The notes under the pieces: model-generated | The model's database searches: none | Seen by the model: the letters and a program-made list of their open reading frames with translations, nothing else | What the model was told of the DNA's origin: nothing | Assembly: GCF_947258935.1 (NCBI RefSeq) | Contig: NZ_CAMYKH010000024.1 | Location: 1 to 43,436 of the forward strand | Length of the DNA: 43,436 bases | Reading direction: 5' to 3' | Source: an uncultured Muriicola sp. | GTDB lineage: Bacteria > Bacteroidota > Bacteroidia > Flavobacteriales > Flavobacteriaceae | Part shown: piece after piece, positions 14,272-24,046 of the stretch | How the letters are laid out: every line of letters starts with the position of its first letter | Numbering within the stretch: position 1 is the stretch's first letter | Position numbers and translations under genes: made by a program

Positions 14272-16215
14272 ATGATATCACCTGCTCTTTTACCTGAAGG
14301 TATTTCCTTTCCAACAGACGAGGAATCACAAAAGTTTGAAAAGATCAAAACACACATTCACACTAATTCTGAGGAAGCTTCTTATTACGTTGCCAACGAA
14401 ATTGCCGAACTTATAAGACAGCGGCAAAAGAGTGGAAAAAAGGTAGTCTTAGGACTTGCTACTGGTTCTACACCTACCAAGGTTTATGACATCCTGGTCA
14501 AATTTCACAAGGAAGAAGGTTTGAGCTTTAAGAATGTGGTCACTTTTAATCTGGATGAGTACTTCCCCATGAAAGCAGATTCAATTCACAGTTATGTTCG
14601 TTTTATGCGCGAACATCTTTTTGATCACATAGATATAAAGAAAGAAAATGTAAACATTCCTGACGGTAGCCTTGAAAAGGAAGATGTACGCGACTACTGT
14701 GCCGCCTTCGAAGAAAAAATTAAAAAGGCAGGAGGAATAGATATACAGGTGCTGGGTATCGGCAGAACAGGGCATATCGGATTCAACGAACCAGGATCCT
14801 CCATCATCAGTAAAACCAGGATGGTAAGACTAGACAGGGTTACAAGACTAGATGCTGCAAGCGACTTCTTTGGTTTGGAAAATGTTCCTTCCCGTGCTAT
14901 CACCATGGGAGTTGGTACCATTCTCTCTGCAAAACGAATTATTCTGATGGCCTGGGGTGAAGGCAAAGCCGATATTATTAATCAGGCTGTGGAAGGCCCA
15001 ATTCGGGAATCCGTGCCTGCTACCTTCCTTCAAAATCATCCAAATTGTGACTTTATCCTCGATGAGGCAGCAGCCTCTGATTTAACAAGGGTAAATACCC
15101 CCTGGCTGGTAAGCGAATGTCAGTGGGATGATACCTTGACAAAAAAAGCCGCTATCTGGCTTTCGGGGAAACTCAATAAAGCGATCTTAAAATTGACCAA
15201 CGAGGATTACAATGAATACGGAATGGGGAGCCTGGTTGCCGAAATAGGATCTGCAGAACATATAAACCTTATTGTTTTTAACGAGTTGCAGCGTACTATT
15301 ACCGGTTGGCCGGGTGGTAAGCCCAATGCAGATGACAGTAATAGGCCGGAGCGCAAAGATCCGTACCCAAAAACATCGCTTGTGTTTAGTCCGCACCCAG
15401 ATGATGATGTAATCTCCATGGGTGGTACGCTACTAAGACTGGTAGATCAGGGGCATGATGTTCATATAGCCTACCAGACCTCAGGAAATATCGCGGTCTT
15501 CGATGATGAAGTGATCCGCTTCCTTGATTTTGCCAAGGATATCCAAAATGACAATGAGGCACTACAAAAACAATTTAAAGAAGTTAGAGCATTTTTAGAT
15601 CAGAAACATCCGGGACAGGTAGATAGTCCTCAAATACAACAATTCAAAGGGTTGATACGCAAGGGTGAAGCGCTGTCTGCCTGCCGTTATTGCGGGGTAA
15701 AAGAAGAGAATGCTCACTTTCAAAACCTGCCTTTTTACGAAACCGGAACGGTGAAGAAAAAACCCTATTCCGAGGCAGACATAGAACAAACGTACCAACT
15801 CCTGCAAAAGATAAAGCCTCATCAAATATTTGCTGCGGGGGATCTTTCCGACCCGCATGGTACGCACAGGGTGTGTCTGAATATCATTTACAGAGCACTG
15901 GATAGACTAGTCAAAGAAAAAGCTGCCTGGATAAAGGATTGTTATGTTTGGCTTTATAGAGGTGCCTGGCAAGAATGGGATATTGCCGATATGGAAATGG
16001 CAGTACCTGTTGGTCCAAAAGATATGCAACGAAAGAAAAATGCCATATTTAAACATCAGTCTCAAAAGGACAGTGCCATGTTTCCCGGTAATGATAACAG
16101 AGAATTCTGGCAACGTGCAGAACAACGAAATAAGAAAACAGCCAACAAATACAATGCCCTGGGACTAGCTGAGTATGAGGCCATGGAAGGATTTGTCAGG
16201 TATCATTTTATGTGA
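14272..16215 (+). CDS. nagB: Glucosamine-6-phosphate deaminase fused to a PIG-L/LmbE deacetylase domain
   Basis: A 647-residue two-domain cytoplasmic protein; a standalone NagB is about 240-270 residues. Residues ~20-285 are the NagB domain: GLATGSTPTKVY phosphate loop at 61-72, NLDEYF at 93-98 and GIGRTGHIGFNEPGS at 162-176, with His168 and Glu173 matching catalytic residues; the Asp of the E. coli triad is Thr166 here. After a linker, residues ~365-560 are a PIG-L/LmbE domain with the zinc motif HPDDD at 375-379 and the second half HGTH at 529-532. NagB turns GlcN-6-P into fructose-6-P and ammonia. The PIG-L family removes N-acetyl groups from GlcNAc derivatives, so the fusion could also supply the GlcNAc-6-P deacetylase step. 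No nagA is seen in the window. First gene of the plus-strand recycling operon. Confidence 0.9.
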   Translation: MISPALLPEGISFPTDEESQKFEKIKTHIHTNSEEASYYVANEIAELIRQRQKSGKKVVLGLATGSTPTKVYDILVKFHKEEGLSFKNVVTFNLDEYFPMKADSIHSYVRFMREHLFDHIDIKKENVNIPDGSLEKEDVRDYCAAFEEKIKKAGGIDIQVLGIGRTGHIGFNEPGSSIISKTRMVRLDRVTRLDAASDFFGLENVPSRAITMGVGTILSAKRIILMAWGEGKADIINQAVEGPIRESVPATFLQNHPNCDFILDEAAASDLTRVNTPWLVSECQWDDTLTKKAAIWLSGKLNKAILKLTNEDYNEYGMGSLVAEIGSAEHINLIVFNELQRTITGWPGGKPNADDSNRPERKDPYPKTSLVFSPHPDDDVISMGGTLLRLVDQGHDVHIAYQTSGNIAVFDDEVIRFLDFAKDIQNDNEALQKQFKEVRAFLDQKHPGQVDSPQIQQFKGLIRKGEALSACRYCGVKEENAHFQNLPFYETGTVKKKPYSEADIEQTYQLLQKIKPHQIFAAGDLSDPHGTHRVCLNIIYRALDRLVKEKAAWIKDCYVWLYRGAWQEWDIADMEMAVPVGPKDMQRKKNAIFKHQSQKDSAMFPGNDNREFWQRAEQRNKKTANKYNALGLAEYEAMEGFVRYHFM

Positions 16216-16320
16216 TAAATAATATCTCCAGCTAAAAAGGAAATTGAATGTATGGTCTTTTTTTAAAATGAAGGGCGCTAAGCCCGGTGAAAGTTTTAAA
16301 TTTAGCCTTGATACTAATAC

Positions 16321-17598
16321 ATGATACAAAAAGATAAATGGGCCTGGGCCTGGGTTCCTATTCTTTATTTTACGCAGGGACTACCTTATGTTATGGTAGT
16401 CACCGTTTCAGTAATCATGTACAAAAAGCTGGGGATTAGTAATGCAGATATTGGCTTGTACACTAGTTGGCTCTATCTGCCCTGGGTAATAAAACCGCTG
16501 TGGAGTCCATTCCTTGATCTGAAAAGCACAAAACGAAATTGGTTCTTGCTGATGCAGTTAATCGTTTCCTTGTCCTTCCTGGCCATCGGTTTTGCGCTTC
16601 CTACAAACATATTTTTTATAACTACCCTGGCCTGTTTCTGGATGGCGGCCTTTGCCTCTGCCACAAACGATATTGCCTCAGATGGCTATTATATGATTGG
16701 CCTAACTCAGGAAAAACAGTCGTTTTTTGTAGGAGTACGCAGTACCTTCTATAAATTAGCGAATGTTACCGGACAGGGTTTGCTGGTGATCCTGGCGGGT
16801 TTTTTAGAAAATTATTACGGGGACAATACAAAGGCCTGGTCCGTCACCATGATCTGTGCGGCAATCATAATGTTCGCCCTAACGGTCGCCAATTATTTTA
16901 CTACCCCTAAATTTGAATCTTCTAGTGCAATCACCCTCGAAAAACCAAATAGCTTTTTAGAAGTATTCTCTACCTTTTTTAAGAAACCCGGAATAGGAAT
17001 GGCTCTGGCCTTTATTTTGTTCTTCAGGTTAGGGGAATCCCAATTAGTGAAAATGGCCTCTCCTTTTTTACTCGATCCTAAGGAGGCAGGTGGACTTGGA
17101 TATAGCACGGCAGAAGTAGGAACAATTTACGGCACCATAGGAGTAATTATGCTTACTATTGGAGGAATATTAGGTGGAGTATTAATTTCGAGACACGGTT
17201 TAAAGAAATGGTTCTTTCTTATGGTACTCTCACTCAATATTCCAAATGCATTCTATGCCTTCCTGGCTATTACCAATACCAATAGTATTGCTGCTGTTGT
17301 AACCACAGTAATATTGGAACAATTTGGCTATGGCTTTGCAATTGCAGGATTTATGGTATATCTCATCTATATTGCCGAAGGTGTATCTAAAACTTCTCAC
17401 TATGCTCTCGCAACCGGATTTATGGCACTGGGAATGATGCTTCCCGGTCTTATCAGTGGGTATATGCAAGAATGGTTGGGCTATGATGGTTTCTTCATTT
17501 GGGTTGTTTTAGCGGCGCTACCTTCGTTCATTCTCTTAAAATATATCAAATATCCTCCCGATTATGGAAAAAAAGGAGCAGACAACAGTACCTACTAA
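16321..17598 (+). CDS. AmpG-like MFS permease for anhydro-muropeptides
   Basis: A 425-residue inner-membrane protein with about 12 hydrophobic helices and no signal peptide. The start (WAWVPILYFTQGLPYVMV), the LYTSWLYLPWVIKPLWSPFLD segment and the TNDIASDGYYM motif in helix 4 are typical of the AmpG family, which imports GlcNAc-anhydroMurNAc and its peptides. Flanking genes for NagZ, AnmK, MurQ and a NagB fusion make muropeptide uptake the most coherent role. It follows the NagB fusion by 105 bases, and the downstream GH3 frame overlaps its 3' end. I saw no strong promoter of its own. Confidence 0.82.
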   Translation: MIQKDKWAWAWVPILYFTQGLPYVMVVTVSVIMYKKLGISNADIGLYTSWLYLPWVIKPLWSPFLDLKSTKRNWFLLMQLIVSLSFLAIGFALPTNIFFITTLACFWMAAFASATNDIASDGYYMIGLTQEKQSFFVGVRSTFYKLANVTGQGLLVILAGFLENYYGDNTKAWSVTMICAAIIMFALTVANYFTTPKFESSSAITLEKPNSFLEVFSTFFKKPGIGMALAFILFFRLGESQLVKMASPFLLDPKEAGGLGYSTAEVGTIYGTIGVIMLTIGGILGGVLISRHGLKKWFFLMVLSLNIPNAFYAFLAITNTNSIAAVVTTVILEQFGYGFAIAGFMVYLIYIAEGVSKTSHYALATGFMALGMMLPGLISGYMQEWLGYDGFFIWVVLAALPSFILLKYIKYPPDYGKKGADNSTY

Positions 17599-19180
17599 CA
17601 TAATGCCTTTTAAAGAGGCAACATGCATACTTACTGATCGGGAGAAAATTGGTCAATTTTTTATGCCTGCAGCCTTTATTAACGATTCCGAGGCTTCCAT
17701 AAAATCTTTGGAATCTCTGATTCGCAAAGAATCTATTGGAGGTATTTGCTTCTTTCACAGCAGGGCCAGTGCAGCTACCAATTACGAAGGGAAAAAGAAA
17801 ATAACCTACAATAAGAATAGCTTTCAGGTCCTAAAAGATTTGATTGTCCGATATAGCGCAGCGGCCAAATACCCGCTCCTAATCAGTATTGATGCAGAAT
17901 GGGGTCTTGCTATGCGAGTTGAAGAAACTCCTCAATACCCTTATGCCATTACCTTGGGAGCCGCACATGACCCGCAATTGGTCTATGAGGTGGGAAAAAA
18001 AGTAGGTAGCGATTGCAAAGCTGCCGGCATTCACTGGAATTTTGCTCCGGTAGCAGATGTCAATAATAATCCGAATAATCCTGTTATAGGATACAGATCT
18101 TTTGGAAGTAACAAAAAAGACGTTAGCACTAACGCAATTGCCTTTTCCAAAGGATTACAGGATGCAGGGATCCTCGGTTGTTCGAAACATTTCCCGGGGC
18201 ATGGTGATACAGCCACAGATTCGCATTTGGGCCTACCTGTGATCGATAAATATAGAGAAGACCTTTTTGAGCAAGAACTCTATCCATTTATGGAACTGAT
18301 AAAAAATAATGTAGACGCTGTGATGGTAGGGCACCTATCTGTACCCGCCTTTACCAAAGGAAAACAGGTCTCAGCTTCTGTTTCGGACGAGATCATCAAA
18401 GGATTGCTTAGAGGGGAGTTGGGATATGATGGAGTGGTAGTTTCAGACGCTTTGAACATGCACAGTGTTTCCAAGACCTTCCCAAAAAAGGGTGGCCTGG
18501 AATGGGCTGCCTTTAACGCCGGGAATGATATCCTTTGTTTTGCAGAAAACGTCAAAGAAGGGATCGACGCTATCTTAAAAAAAGCGACTAATTCTCAAAT
18601 TGAAGAGAGCTTTAATAGGGTCTGGGCATTAAAAATAAAAGCGATAAGCCAGGCTTCAACCAATCTTCCCGCAGTGAGCGATCCTGATCCTTTGAACGCA
18701 CTCATAGCTGGAAAATGTCTTACATTTTACAAAGGCTCTCAGGAAATACTTTCAGAATTTTTAGGATCTGGTTTTTACGGAATCCAATTTGGCAAAAGCA
18801 AACTAACCGCCTTTTTCGATATTGTTAATGAACGTACCGGAAGCCAAAGTTTGTTGGGACGCGATCGATCTTTTAAGAACATAAAATCGGCCCTAGGCGC
18901 AAACTCCAAACTACTGATCGCGGTATATCCACCCAGCATCAAACCGCAGCTTAGTTTTGGCATGGACCCTCTTCAACTTGAGATTCTTATTGAACTTATT
19001 CGCAAATATGACGTAGTTTTATATTTGTTTGGAAATCCGTATTTCCTTAGGTTGTTACCCCTGAAAAAGGTCTCTGCAATAATAATCGCATACCAGGATC
19101 TAAAGGGTTTCGAAGAAAATGCAGCAGCACATTTTTTGGGCAATACGAAGGCCGTTGGTTCATTGCCTGTGTCATTATAA
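17564..19180 (+). CDS. nagZ: NagZ-type GH3 beta-N-acetylglucosaminidase with C-terminal extension
   Basis: A 538-residue glycoside hydrolase family 3 protein. The ATG at 17564 overlaps the permease by 35 bases; an ATG at 17603, four bases after the permease stop, is equally plausible and loses no domain. Key features are the NagZ loop KHFPGHGDTATDSH (residues 208-221, general acid/base His) and the nucleophile Asp295 in VVSDALNMHS. There is no signal peptide, so it is cytoplasmic and would cut GlcNAc from anhydroMurNAc after AmpG uptake. Compact Gram-negative NagZ enzymes are about 340 residues; this one carries another ~170-200 residues (FYKGSQEIL onward) that resemble the second domain of longer GH3 glucosaminidases. 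Part of the recycling operon, ending 9 bases before anmK. Confidence 0.88.
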   Translation: MEKKEQTTVPTNIMPFKEATCILTDREKIGQFFMPAAFINDSEASIKSLESLIRKESIGGICFFHSRASAATNYEGKKKITYNKNSFQVLKDLIVRYSAAAKYPLLISIDAEWGLAMRVEETPQYPYAITLGAAHDPQLVYEVGKKVGSDCKAAGIHWNFAPVADVNNNPNNPVIGYRSFGSNKKDVSTNAIAFSKGLQDAGILGCSKHFPGHGDTATDSHLGLPVIDKYREDLFEQELYPFMELIKNNVDAVMVGHLSVPAFTKGKQVSASVSDEIIKGLLRGELGYDGVVVSDALNMHSVSKTFPKKGGLEWAAFNAGNDILCFAENVKEGIDAILKKATNSQIEESFNRVWALKIKAISQASTNLPAVSDPDPLNALIAGKCLTFYKGSQEILSEFLGSGFYGIQFGKSKLTAFFDIVNERTGSQSLLGRDRSFKNIKSALGANSKLLIAVYPPSIKPQLSFGMDPLQLEILIELIRKYDVVLYLFGNPYFLRLLPLKKVSAIIIAYQDLKGFEENAAAHFLGNTKAVGSLPVSL

Positions 19181-19189
19181 GAGAACAGT

Positions 19190-20266
19190 ATGAAGATATA
19201 TAAAGGTATTGGAATGATGTCTGGTACTTCGCTGGATGGACTCGATCTTGTGTATTGCCATATATGGAAACCTTTGACCAGGTGGGAGTTCAAGATTGAA
19301 AAGACGAAAAGTATCCCTTACAGCAAAAAACGAGTGACTCGCTTACAGGAGGCTATTAGATTGCCTGCAGATCAGTTACTTTGTTTGCACAATGAATACG
19401 GTACATGGCTGGGAGAACAAGTTGGGCAATTTATTGAGAAAGAAAAGTTAGAAGTTAATTTTGTTTCGAGTCATGGGCATACGGTGCACCATCAACCTGC
19501 GAAAGGCCTTACATTTCAAATAGGATCGGGTCAGCATCTGGCCAACGCCTGTGGCATCAAGACCATCTGCGATTATAGAACAAACGATGTAGCCCTGGGT
19601 GGGCAAGGAGCTCCGCTTGTTCCAATAGGCGATCATATGCTCTTTGGAACCTATGATTTTTGCCTTAATCTTGGAGGAATTAGCAATATATCTTTTGTTC
19701 TGGATGATAAGAGAATAGCTTATGATATTGGGATAGCCAATATGTTACTCAATTATATTGCGGCAGGTGAAGGATTAAAATATGATAAAGGAGGAACCTT
19801 GGCACGCAAGGGAACATTGCTTCCGCAGTTGTTTGAGAAGTTAAATTCTCTTGCTTATTACGCGCTGCCCTACCCAAAGTCTACGGGATATGAATGGTTC
19901 TCAAAAGAAATTGTCCCATTGATTAAAGAGCAAGACGCTTCCATTGAATCCTTATTGCACACATCGGTTCACCACATATGCGAACAGATCGCCCGGCAGT
20001 TAAAATTGCTTACGATTAAAAATGAAAAAACCTTATTGATCACAGGGGGAGGTGCTTTTAATACCTACCTGACCGAAGTTTTGCAAGACAAGCTAGGAAA
20101 AAAGATCAAACTTGAGATTCCTTCAAACCAGCTAATTGAATTCAAAGAAGCGCTGATTTTTTGTCTTATGGGTGTCTTGCGTTTGGAACAAGAGATCAAC
20201 GTATTGCATTCGGTAACAGGCGCCAGCAAAGACTCATCTTCCGGAGTGGTATACCTGCCATGTTAA
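19190..20266 (+). CDS. anmK: Anhydro-N-acetylmuramic acid kinase
   Basis: A 358-residue ASKHA-fold kinase that opens and phosphorylates 1,6-anhydroMurNAc with ATP, giving MurNAc-6-P for MurQ. Motifs: MMSGTSLDGLD at residues 9-19, SSHGHTVHH, the GGQGAPLVP loop at 137-145, NLGGISNIS, and a GGGAFN turn in the C-terminal lobe. The usual GPGN segment reads DIGIANMLLN here, a variant I associate with the Bacteroidota branch. It is the last gene of the plus-strand recycling operon and converges on the carboxylase gene with a 24-base gap that has no clear terminator. Assignment is secure from the N-terminal motif and context. Confidence 0.95.
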   Translation: MKIYKGIGMMSGTSLDGLDLVYCHIWKPLTRWEFKIEKTKSIPYSKKRVTRLQEAIRLPADQLLCLHNEYGTWLGEQVGQFIEKEKLEVNFVSSHGHTVHHQPAKGLTFQIGSGQHLANACGIKTICDYRTNDVALGGQGAPLVPIGDHMLFGTYDFCLNLGGISNISFVLDDKRIAYDIGIANMLLNYIAAGEGLKYDKGGTLARKGTLLPQLFEKLNSLAYYALPYPKSTGYEWFSKEIVPLIKEQDASIESLLHTSVHHICEQIARQLKLLTIKNEKTLLITGGGAFNTYLTEVLQDKLGKKIKLEIPSNQLIEFKEALIFCLMGVLRLEQEINVLHSVTGASKDSSSGVVYLPC

Positions 20267-20290
20267 GCCGGCCCAACGATAAAATTTAAA

Positions 20291-21832
20291 TTATAAGGGA
20301 ATATTTCCATGCTTTCTTATCGGTAATGTTACCTCCTTTTTTTCGAGCATGCGAAAGGTTTTAATAAGTTTTCGCCGTGTATCTTTTGGTTCAATGACCT
20401 CATCGATAAATCCTCTTTTTGCCGCCCTAAAAGGATTCGCAAATTTTTCTGCATACGCTGCCTCCTTTTCAGCTAGTTTTTGTACCGGATCTTTAGCTTC
20501 CATTATTTCTTTGCGGAAAATGATCTCACTGGCGCCCTTTGCACCCATTACAGCGATCTCTGCAGTGGGCCAGGCGTAGTTGAAATCGGCTCCAATATGC
20601 TTAGAATTCATAACGTCATAAGCCCCTCCATAGGCTTTCCGTGTAATTACGGTTATCCTTGGAACTGTTGCTTCGCTTAAGGCATAGAGCAACTTGGCCC
20701 CATTTACGATGATCCCATTCCATTCCTGGTCCGTCCCGGGCAAAAACCCTGGCACATCAACTAAAACTAGAAGGGGTATATTGAAACTATCACAAAACCT
20801 AGTAAATCTTGCCGCTTTCCTTGAACTGTTTACATCCAAAACTCCTGCAAGGAACATCGGTTGGTTAGCTATAATACCAATACTTCTGCCAGCAAGCCTT
20901 GCAAAACCTACAATTATGTTCTCAGCAAAGTCTTTATGGATCTCGTAAAAACTATCATCATCAATGAGGCCCTGGATTACCTCGTGCATATCGTAGGGTT
21001 TGTTCGGGTTTTCAGGAACCAAACCATCTAAAACTTCCCGTACTTCTTCCCCTAGTTCATAAGGAAGGTCTTTAGCCTTTTCGCGATTGCTTTGCGGCAT
21101 ATAGCTCAGTAATTTCTTAACATCTTCGAGACATACAATATCATTTATTGATGTTTTATGAGCCACACCAGATTTAATAGCATGTGTACTTGCCCCACCT
21201 AATTCCTCTGAAGTCACTTCTTCATTGGTCACTGTTTTTACAACGTTGGGACCTGTCACAAACATATAGCTCGTATCTTCTACCATAAGGGTAAAATCTG
21301 TGATGGCAGGTGAATATACTGCTCCTCCCGCACAAGGTCCCATGATGGCTGAGATCTGCGGAATAACCCCAGATGCCTTTACATTTCGATAAAATATATC
21401 GGCATACCCGCCAAGCGATCGAACACCTTCCTGTATACGCGCTCCTCCAGAATCATTAAGTCCGATTACCGGTGCCCCAACATTCATCGCCAGATCCATG
21501 ATCTTGCAGATCTTTTCCGCATGTGTTTCAGAAAGTGCTCCTCCAAATACCGTGAAATCCTGCGCATAGATATAGATCAATCTTCCATCTATGGTTCCGT
21601 AACCGGTTACAACTCCATCGCCGTAATAAATTTCTTTGTCCATCCCAAAATCGGTGGTGCGATGGGTAACCAATATACCCATTTCCTCAAACGATCCTTC
21701 ATCCAAAAGGTATTCTACACGTTCTCTGGCGGTCAGCTTTTTTTTCTTATGCTGTTTGTCGATACGTTTCTGACCCCCACCCTGTAAGGCCTGGGCAATA
21801 CGGTCATCTAATTTTTTTTTCGTTGTATTCAT
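20291..21832 (-). CDS. Acyl-CoA (propionyl-CoA) carboxylase, carboxyltransferase beta subunit
   Basis: A 513-residue crotonase-fold carboxyltransferase. It has the two-lobe arrangement of PccB-type subunits: [13 protein letters not shown] at the start, GGSLSETH-like and [14 protein letters not shown] motifs, the oxyanion loop [12 protein letters not shown] in the N lobe, [19 protein letters not shown] and [10 protein letters not shown] in the C lobe, and the usual KHGNIPL ending. It transfers carboxyl from biotin to an acyl-CoA. Propionyl-CoA is the likeliest substrate because methylmalonyl-CoA mutase genes lie just beyond the divergent gap. It is the third gene of the minus-strand operon, 2 bases after the biotin carboxylase. 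Confidence 0.92.
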   Translation of the reverse strand: MNTTKKKLDDRIAQALQGGGQKRIDKQHKKKKLTARERVEYLLDEGSFEEMGILVTHRTTDFGMDKEIYYGDGVVTGYGTIDGRLIYIYAQDFTVFGGALSETHAEKICKIMDLAMNVGAPVIGLNDSGGARIQEGVRSLGGYADIFYRNVKASGVIPQISAIMGPCAGGAVYSPAITDFTLMVEDTSYMFVTGPNVVKTVTNEEVTSEELGGASTHAIKSGVAHKTSINDIVCLEDVKKLLSYMPQSNREKAKDLPYELGEEVREVLDGLVPENPNKPYDMHEVIQGLIDDDSFYEIHKDFAENIIVGFARLAGRSIGIIANQPMFLAGVLDVNSSRKAARFTRFCDSFNIPLLVLVDVPGFLPGTDQEWNGIIVNGAKLLYALSEATVPRITVITRKAYGGAYDVMNSKHIGADFNYAWPTAEIAVMGAKGASEIIFRKEIMEAKDPVQKLAEKEAAYAEKFANPFRAAKRGFIDEVIEPKDTRRKLIKTFRMLEKKEVTLPIRKHGNIPL

Positions 21833-21834
21833 TT

Positions 21835-23277
21835 TTATGGAGTTGGGATTCTCAGTATTTTTTGATCCGTCAGGTATTGTTTCAGGGCAATAAGTGCGGC
21901 AATTTCAGCTTCCTCATCTGCCTTTTGTTTTAGGATTTCAGGGGAGTAATAATTCTTTACAAAATGAGTGTCAAAATTTCCAGATCTAAAAGCTTCGTGT
22001 TCAAAGACAAATCGGCCAAACGGAAGTGTGGTTTGCACCCCGTCTACAATATAGGCATCAATGGCCTTTATCATGATCTGTATGGCCTCTTCCCTACTCT
22101 TTCCATAGGTGATCAATTTGGCTAGCATAGGATCATAATAAATGGGGATCTCCATACCTTCTTCAAATCCATTGTCTACTCGGATACCTTCCCCTTCTGG
22201 CAGCCGATAAGTATGTAGGGATCCTACGCTGGGTAAAAAATTAGAAAGAGGATCTTCCGCATAGACTCTGAGCTCTAAGGCATGTCCATTTATTTTTAAA
22301 TCTTCTTGTTTCATGGAAAGTGCTTCCCCCCTGGCCACCCGGATCTGTAACTCTACCAGATCTACGCCGGTAATAAGCTCTGTGACGGGATGTTCTACTT
22401 GCAGGCGGGTATTCATCTCCAGAAAATAAAAATTAAGTTCCGCATCCATTAGGAATTCTACCGTGCCAGCTCCAAGATAATCACAGGCTCTGGCAACCTT
22501 GGTTGCCGCTATCCCCATCTCTTGTCTTTGTTCAGGACTAAGAATAGCCGATGGAGCTTCTTCCACCACTTTCTGGTGCCTTCGCTGAATACTGCATTCC
22601 CGTTCGAAAAAATAAAGAATATTGCCATGACTGTCGGCCATGATCTGTATTTCTATATGCCTGGGTGAGCTTACGTATTTCTCAATAAAGACCGAACCAT
22701 CTCCAAAGGCAGAAGTAGCTTCAGAAATAGCCCGTTCCATTTGGGAAGCCAGATCTTTTTCCTTTTCTACGATGCGCATTCCTTTACCACCTCCACCGGC
22801 TGAAGCCTTAATTAAGATCGGGAAACCGATCTCTTTGGCAATAGATTTGGCCTTTTCTACCTCAGATATTGCCTCATCGATCCCCGGAACCATTGGAATA
22901 TCATAGTGTTTTACCGCCTCTTTTGCAGCTAATTTACTACCCATCATCCTTATAGCCTTGGGTTTAGGCCCAATAAAGATAATTCCGCTTTTTGTGACAG
23001 CTTCAGCAAAATTTGCATTTTCACTTAAAAAGCCATAGCCTGGGTGAATCGCATCTACCTTAAGGCGTTTTGCCTCTTCAATGATCTTTGCACTATTCAA
23101 ATACGACTGGTTAGATGGGGCTTCCCCAATCCACACGGCTTCATCAGCAAATTGCACATGAGGAGCATTCCGGTCTGCAGAAGAGTACACGGCCACTGTT
23201 TTTATACCCATTTTCCGGGCTGTTTTCATTACCCGGATTGCAATTTCTCCGCGATTGGCAACAAGTATTTTTTTCAT
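21835..23277 (-). CDS. Biotin carboxylase subunit of the acyl-CoA carboxylase
   Basis: A 480-residue ATP-grasp biotin carboxylase. The N-terminus is the standard [14 protein letters not shown]; the glycine-rich ATP loop [14 protein letters not shown] and the active-site stretch [16 protein letters not shown] are intact, and the C-terminal domain is full length for an AccC/PccA-type enzyme without a fused carrier domain. It carboxylates biotin on the carrier protein encoded immediately upstream (13-base gap) and hands it to the carboxyltransferase encoded downstream (2-base gap). Fatty-acid-type AccC is the alternative, but the neighbouring PccB-type subunit and mutase genes favour propionyl-CoA carboxylase. 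Confidence 0.93.
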   Translation of the reverse strand: MKKILVANRGEIAIRVMKTARKMGIKTVAVYSSADRNAPHVQFADEAVWIGEAPSNQSYLNSAKIIEEAKRLKVDAIHPGYGFLSENANFAEAVTKSGIIFIGPKPKAIRMMGSKLAAKEAVKHYDIPMVPGIDEAISEVEKAKSIAKEIGFPILIKASAGGGGKGMRIVEKEKDLASQMERAISEATSAFGDGSVFIEKYVSSPRHIEIQIMADSHGNILYFFERECSIQRRHQKVVEEAPSAILSPEQRQEMGIAATKVARACDYLGAGTVEFLMDAELNFYFLEMNTRLQVEHPVTELITGVDLVELQIRVARGEALSMKQEDLKINGHALELRVYAEDPLSNFLPSVGSLHTYRLPEGEGIRVDNGFEEGMEIPIYYDPMLAKLITYGKSREEAIQIMIKAIDAYIVDGVQTTLPFGRFVFEHEAFRSGNFDTHFVKNYYSPEILKQKADEEAEIAALIALKQYLTDQKILRIPTP

Positions 23278-23290
23278 TCTTTAAAGAGAT

Positions 23291-23776
23291 TTACTCATAA
23301 GAGATCAGTAATTGTTTTTTATCTACCGTATCTCCTTTTTTAACAGCGATACTTTTGATGACACCTTCCCGGGGGGAGGTAATAATATTCTCCATTTTCA
23401 TAGCCTCCAGAATAAGGAGGGGAGAATCCTCGGCAACCAATTCCCCTTCCTTGACATTAATATCGAGTATAAGGCCAGGCATTGGAGCCATTATATTACT
23501 TATGTTTTTAGTAGATCCGAGAGAAAATCCCATCTCGGCGATCTGTTGATCCAATTCATTCTTTAATGTAACCTCATAGGTCTCATTTTTAACTTTGATC
23601 AGATATGTGCGGTCGTGAAAGGTATTAGATATCACCTCCACAGCGAAGGACCTGCCTTCCTTTAACACATGGTATTTGGTTGAAGAGGTTTGAAGGGCAT
23701 CGAGTGATACAAGGTCTTCCTCAGAAAAGGAAAACTCATAGGTCTCATTAACAGAGACTTTAAAGCGTTGAGACAT
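23291..23776 (-). CDS. Biotin carboxyl carrier protein of the acyl-CoA carboxylase
   Basis: A 161-residue protein. Residues ~90-161 are a complete biotinyl domain with the biotinylation motif EAMKMEN, Lys127 being the modified residue, and the conserved MAPMPG turn at its start. Residues 1-85 form a beta-rich region resembling the BT domain that joins carrier and carboxylase in propionyl-CoA-type enzymes. It is the first gene of the minus-strand operon and provides the swinging arm between the two enzymatic subunits. A biotin ligase is not in the window. Confidence 0.93.
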   Translation of the reverse strand: MSQRFKVSVNETYEFSFSEEDLVSLDALQTSSTKYHVLKEGRSFAVEVISNTFHDRTYLIKVKNETYEVTLKNELDQQIAEMGFSLGSTKNISNIMAPMPGLILDINVKEGELVAEDSPLLILEAMKMENIITSPREGVIKSIAVKKGDTVDKKQLLISYE

Positions 23777-23898
23777 ATGCTATTTAAAATTTCAAGGTTG
23801 AGATGAAGGTAATATATAGAAAAAAAGAATGGTCGTAAAATTTTATTTTCTTCAGTCTGTGAAAGTTTACTAATTTGATTAAATCCTGGCAACTATGC

Positions 23899-23924
23899 CA
23901 AAAATAACTTTATAAAAATCTCAA
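23899..23924 (-). promoter_or_regulatory. Weak candidate promoter of the carboxylase operon
   Basis: On the minus strand TATTTTTG (23906-23899) matches TAnnTTTG and TTG lies at 23924-23922, but the spacer is 15 bases, shorter than the usual 17-23. It would give a ~120-base leader. The rest of the 270-base divergent gap (23777-24046) holds no gene that I can see. Confidence 0.3.
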
Positions 23925-24021
23925 ATCTATGATTTGTATCATATTTTAACAGAGCAGTGAATTATACCTAAGTACACTAAAATGATACTGGTCTATACCA
24001 ACAGATATGCATCCAAATCCT

Positions 24022-24029
24022 TATTTTTG
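24022..24029 (+). promoter_or_regulatory. Candidate -7 element before udk
   Basis: TATTTTTG matches TAnnTTTG, 17 bases before the udk ATG. No TTG is present at the proper distance upstream, so only half of the promoter is supported. Confidence 0.4.
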
Positions 24030-24046
24030 AATAAAACAAAGCAAGT

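Noticed and set aside
16273-16285. GGGC/GCCC hairpin between the NagB fusion and the permease gene
   Set aside because: A 4-base-pair stem without a T-run; not a credible terminator.
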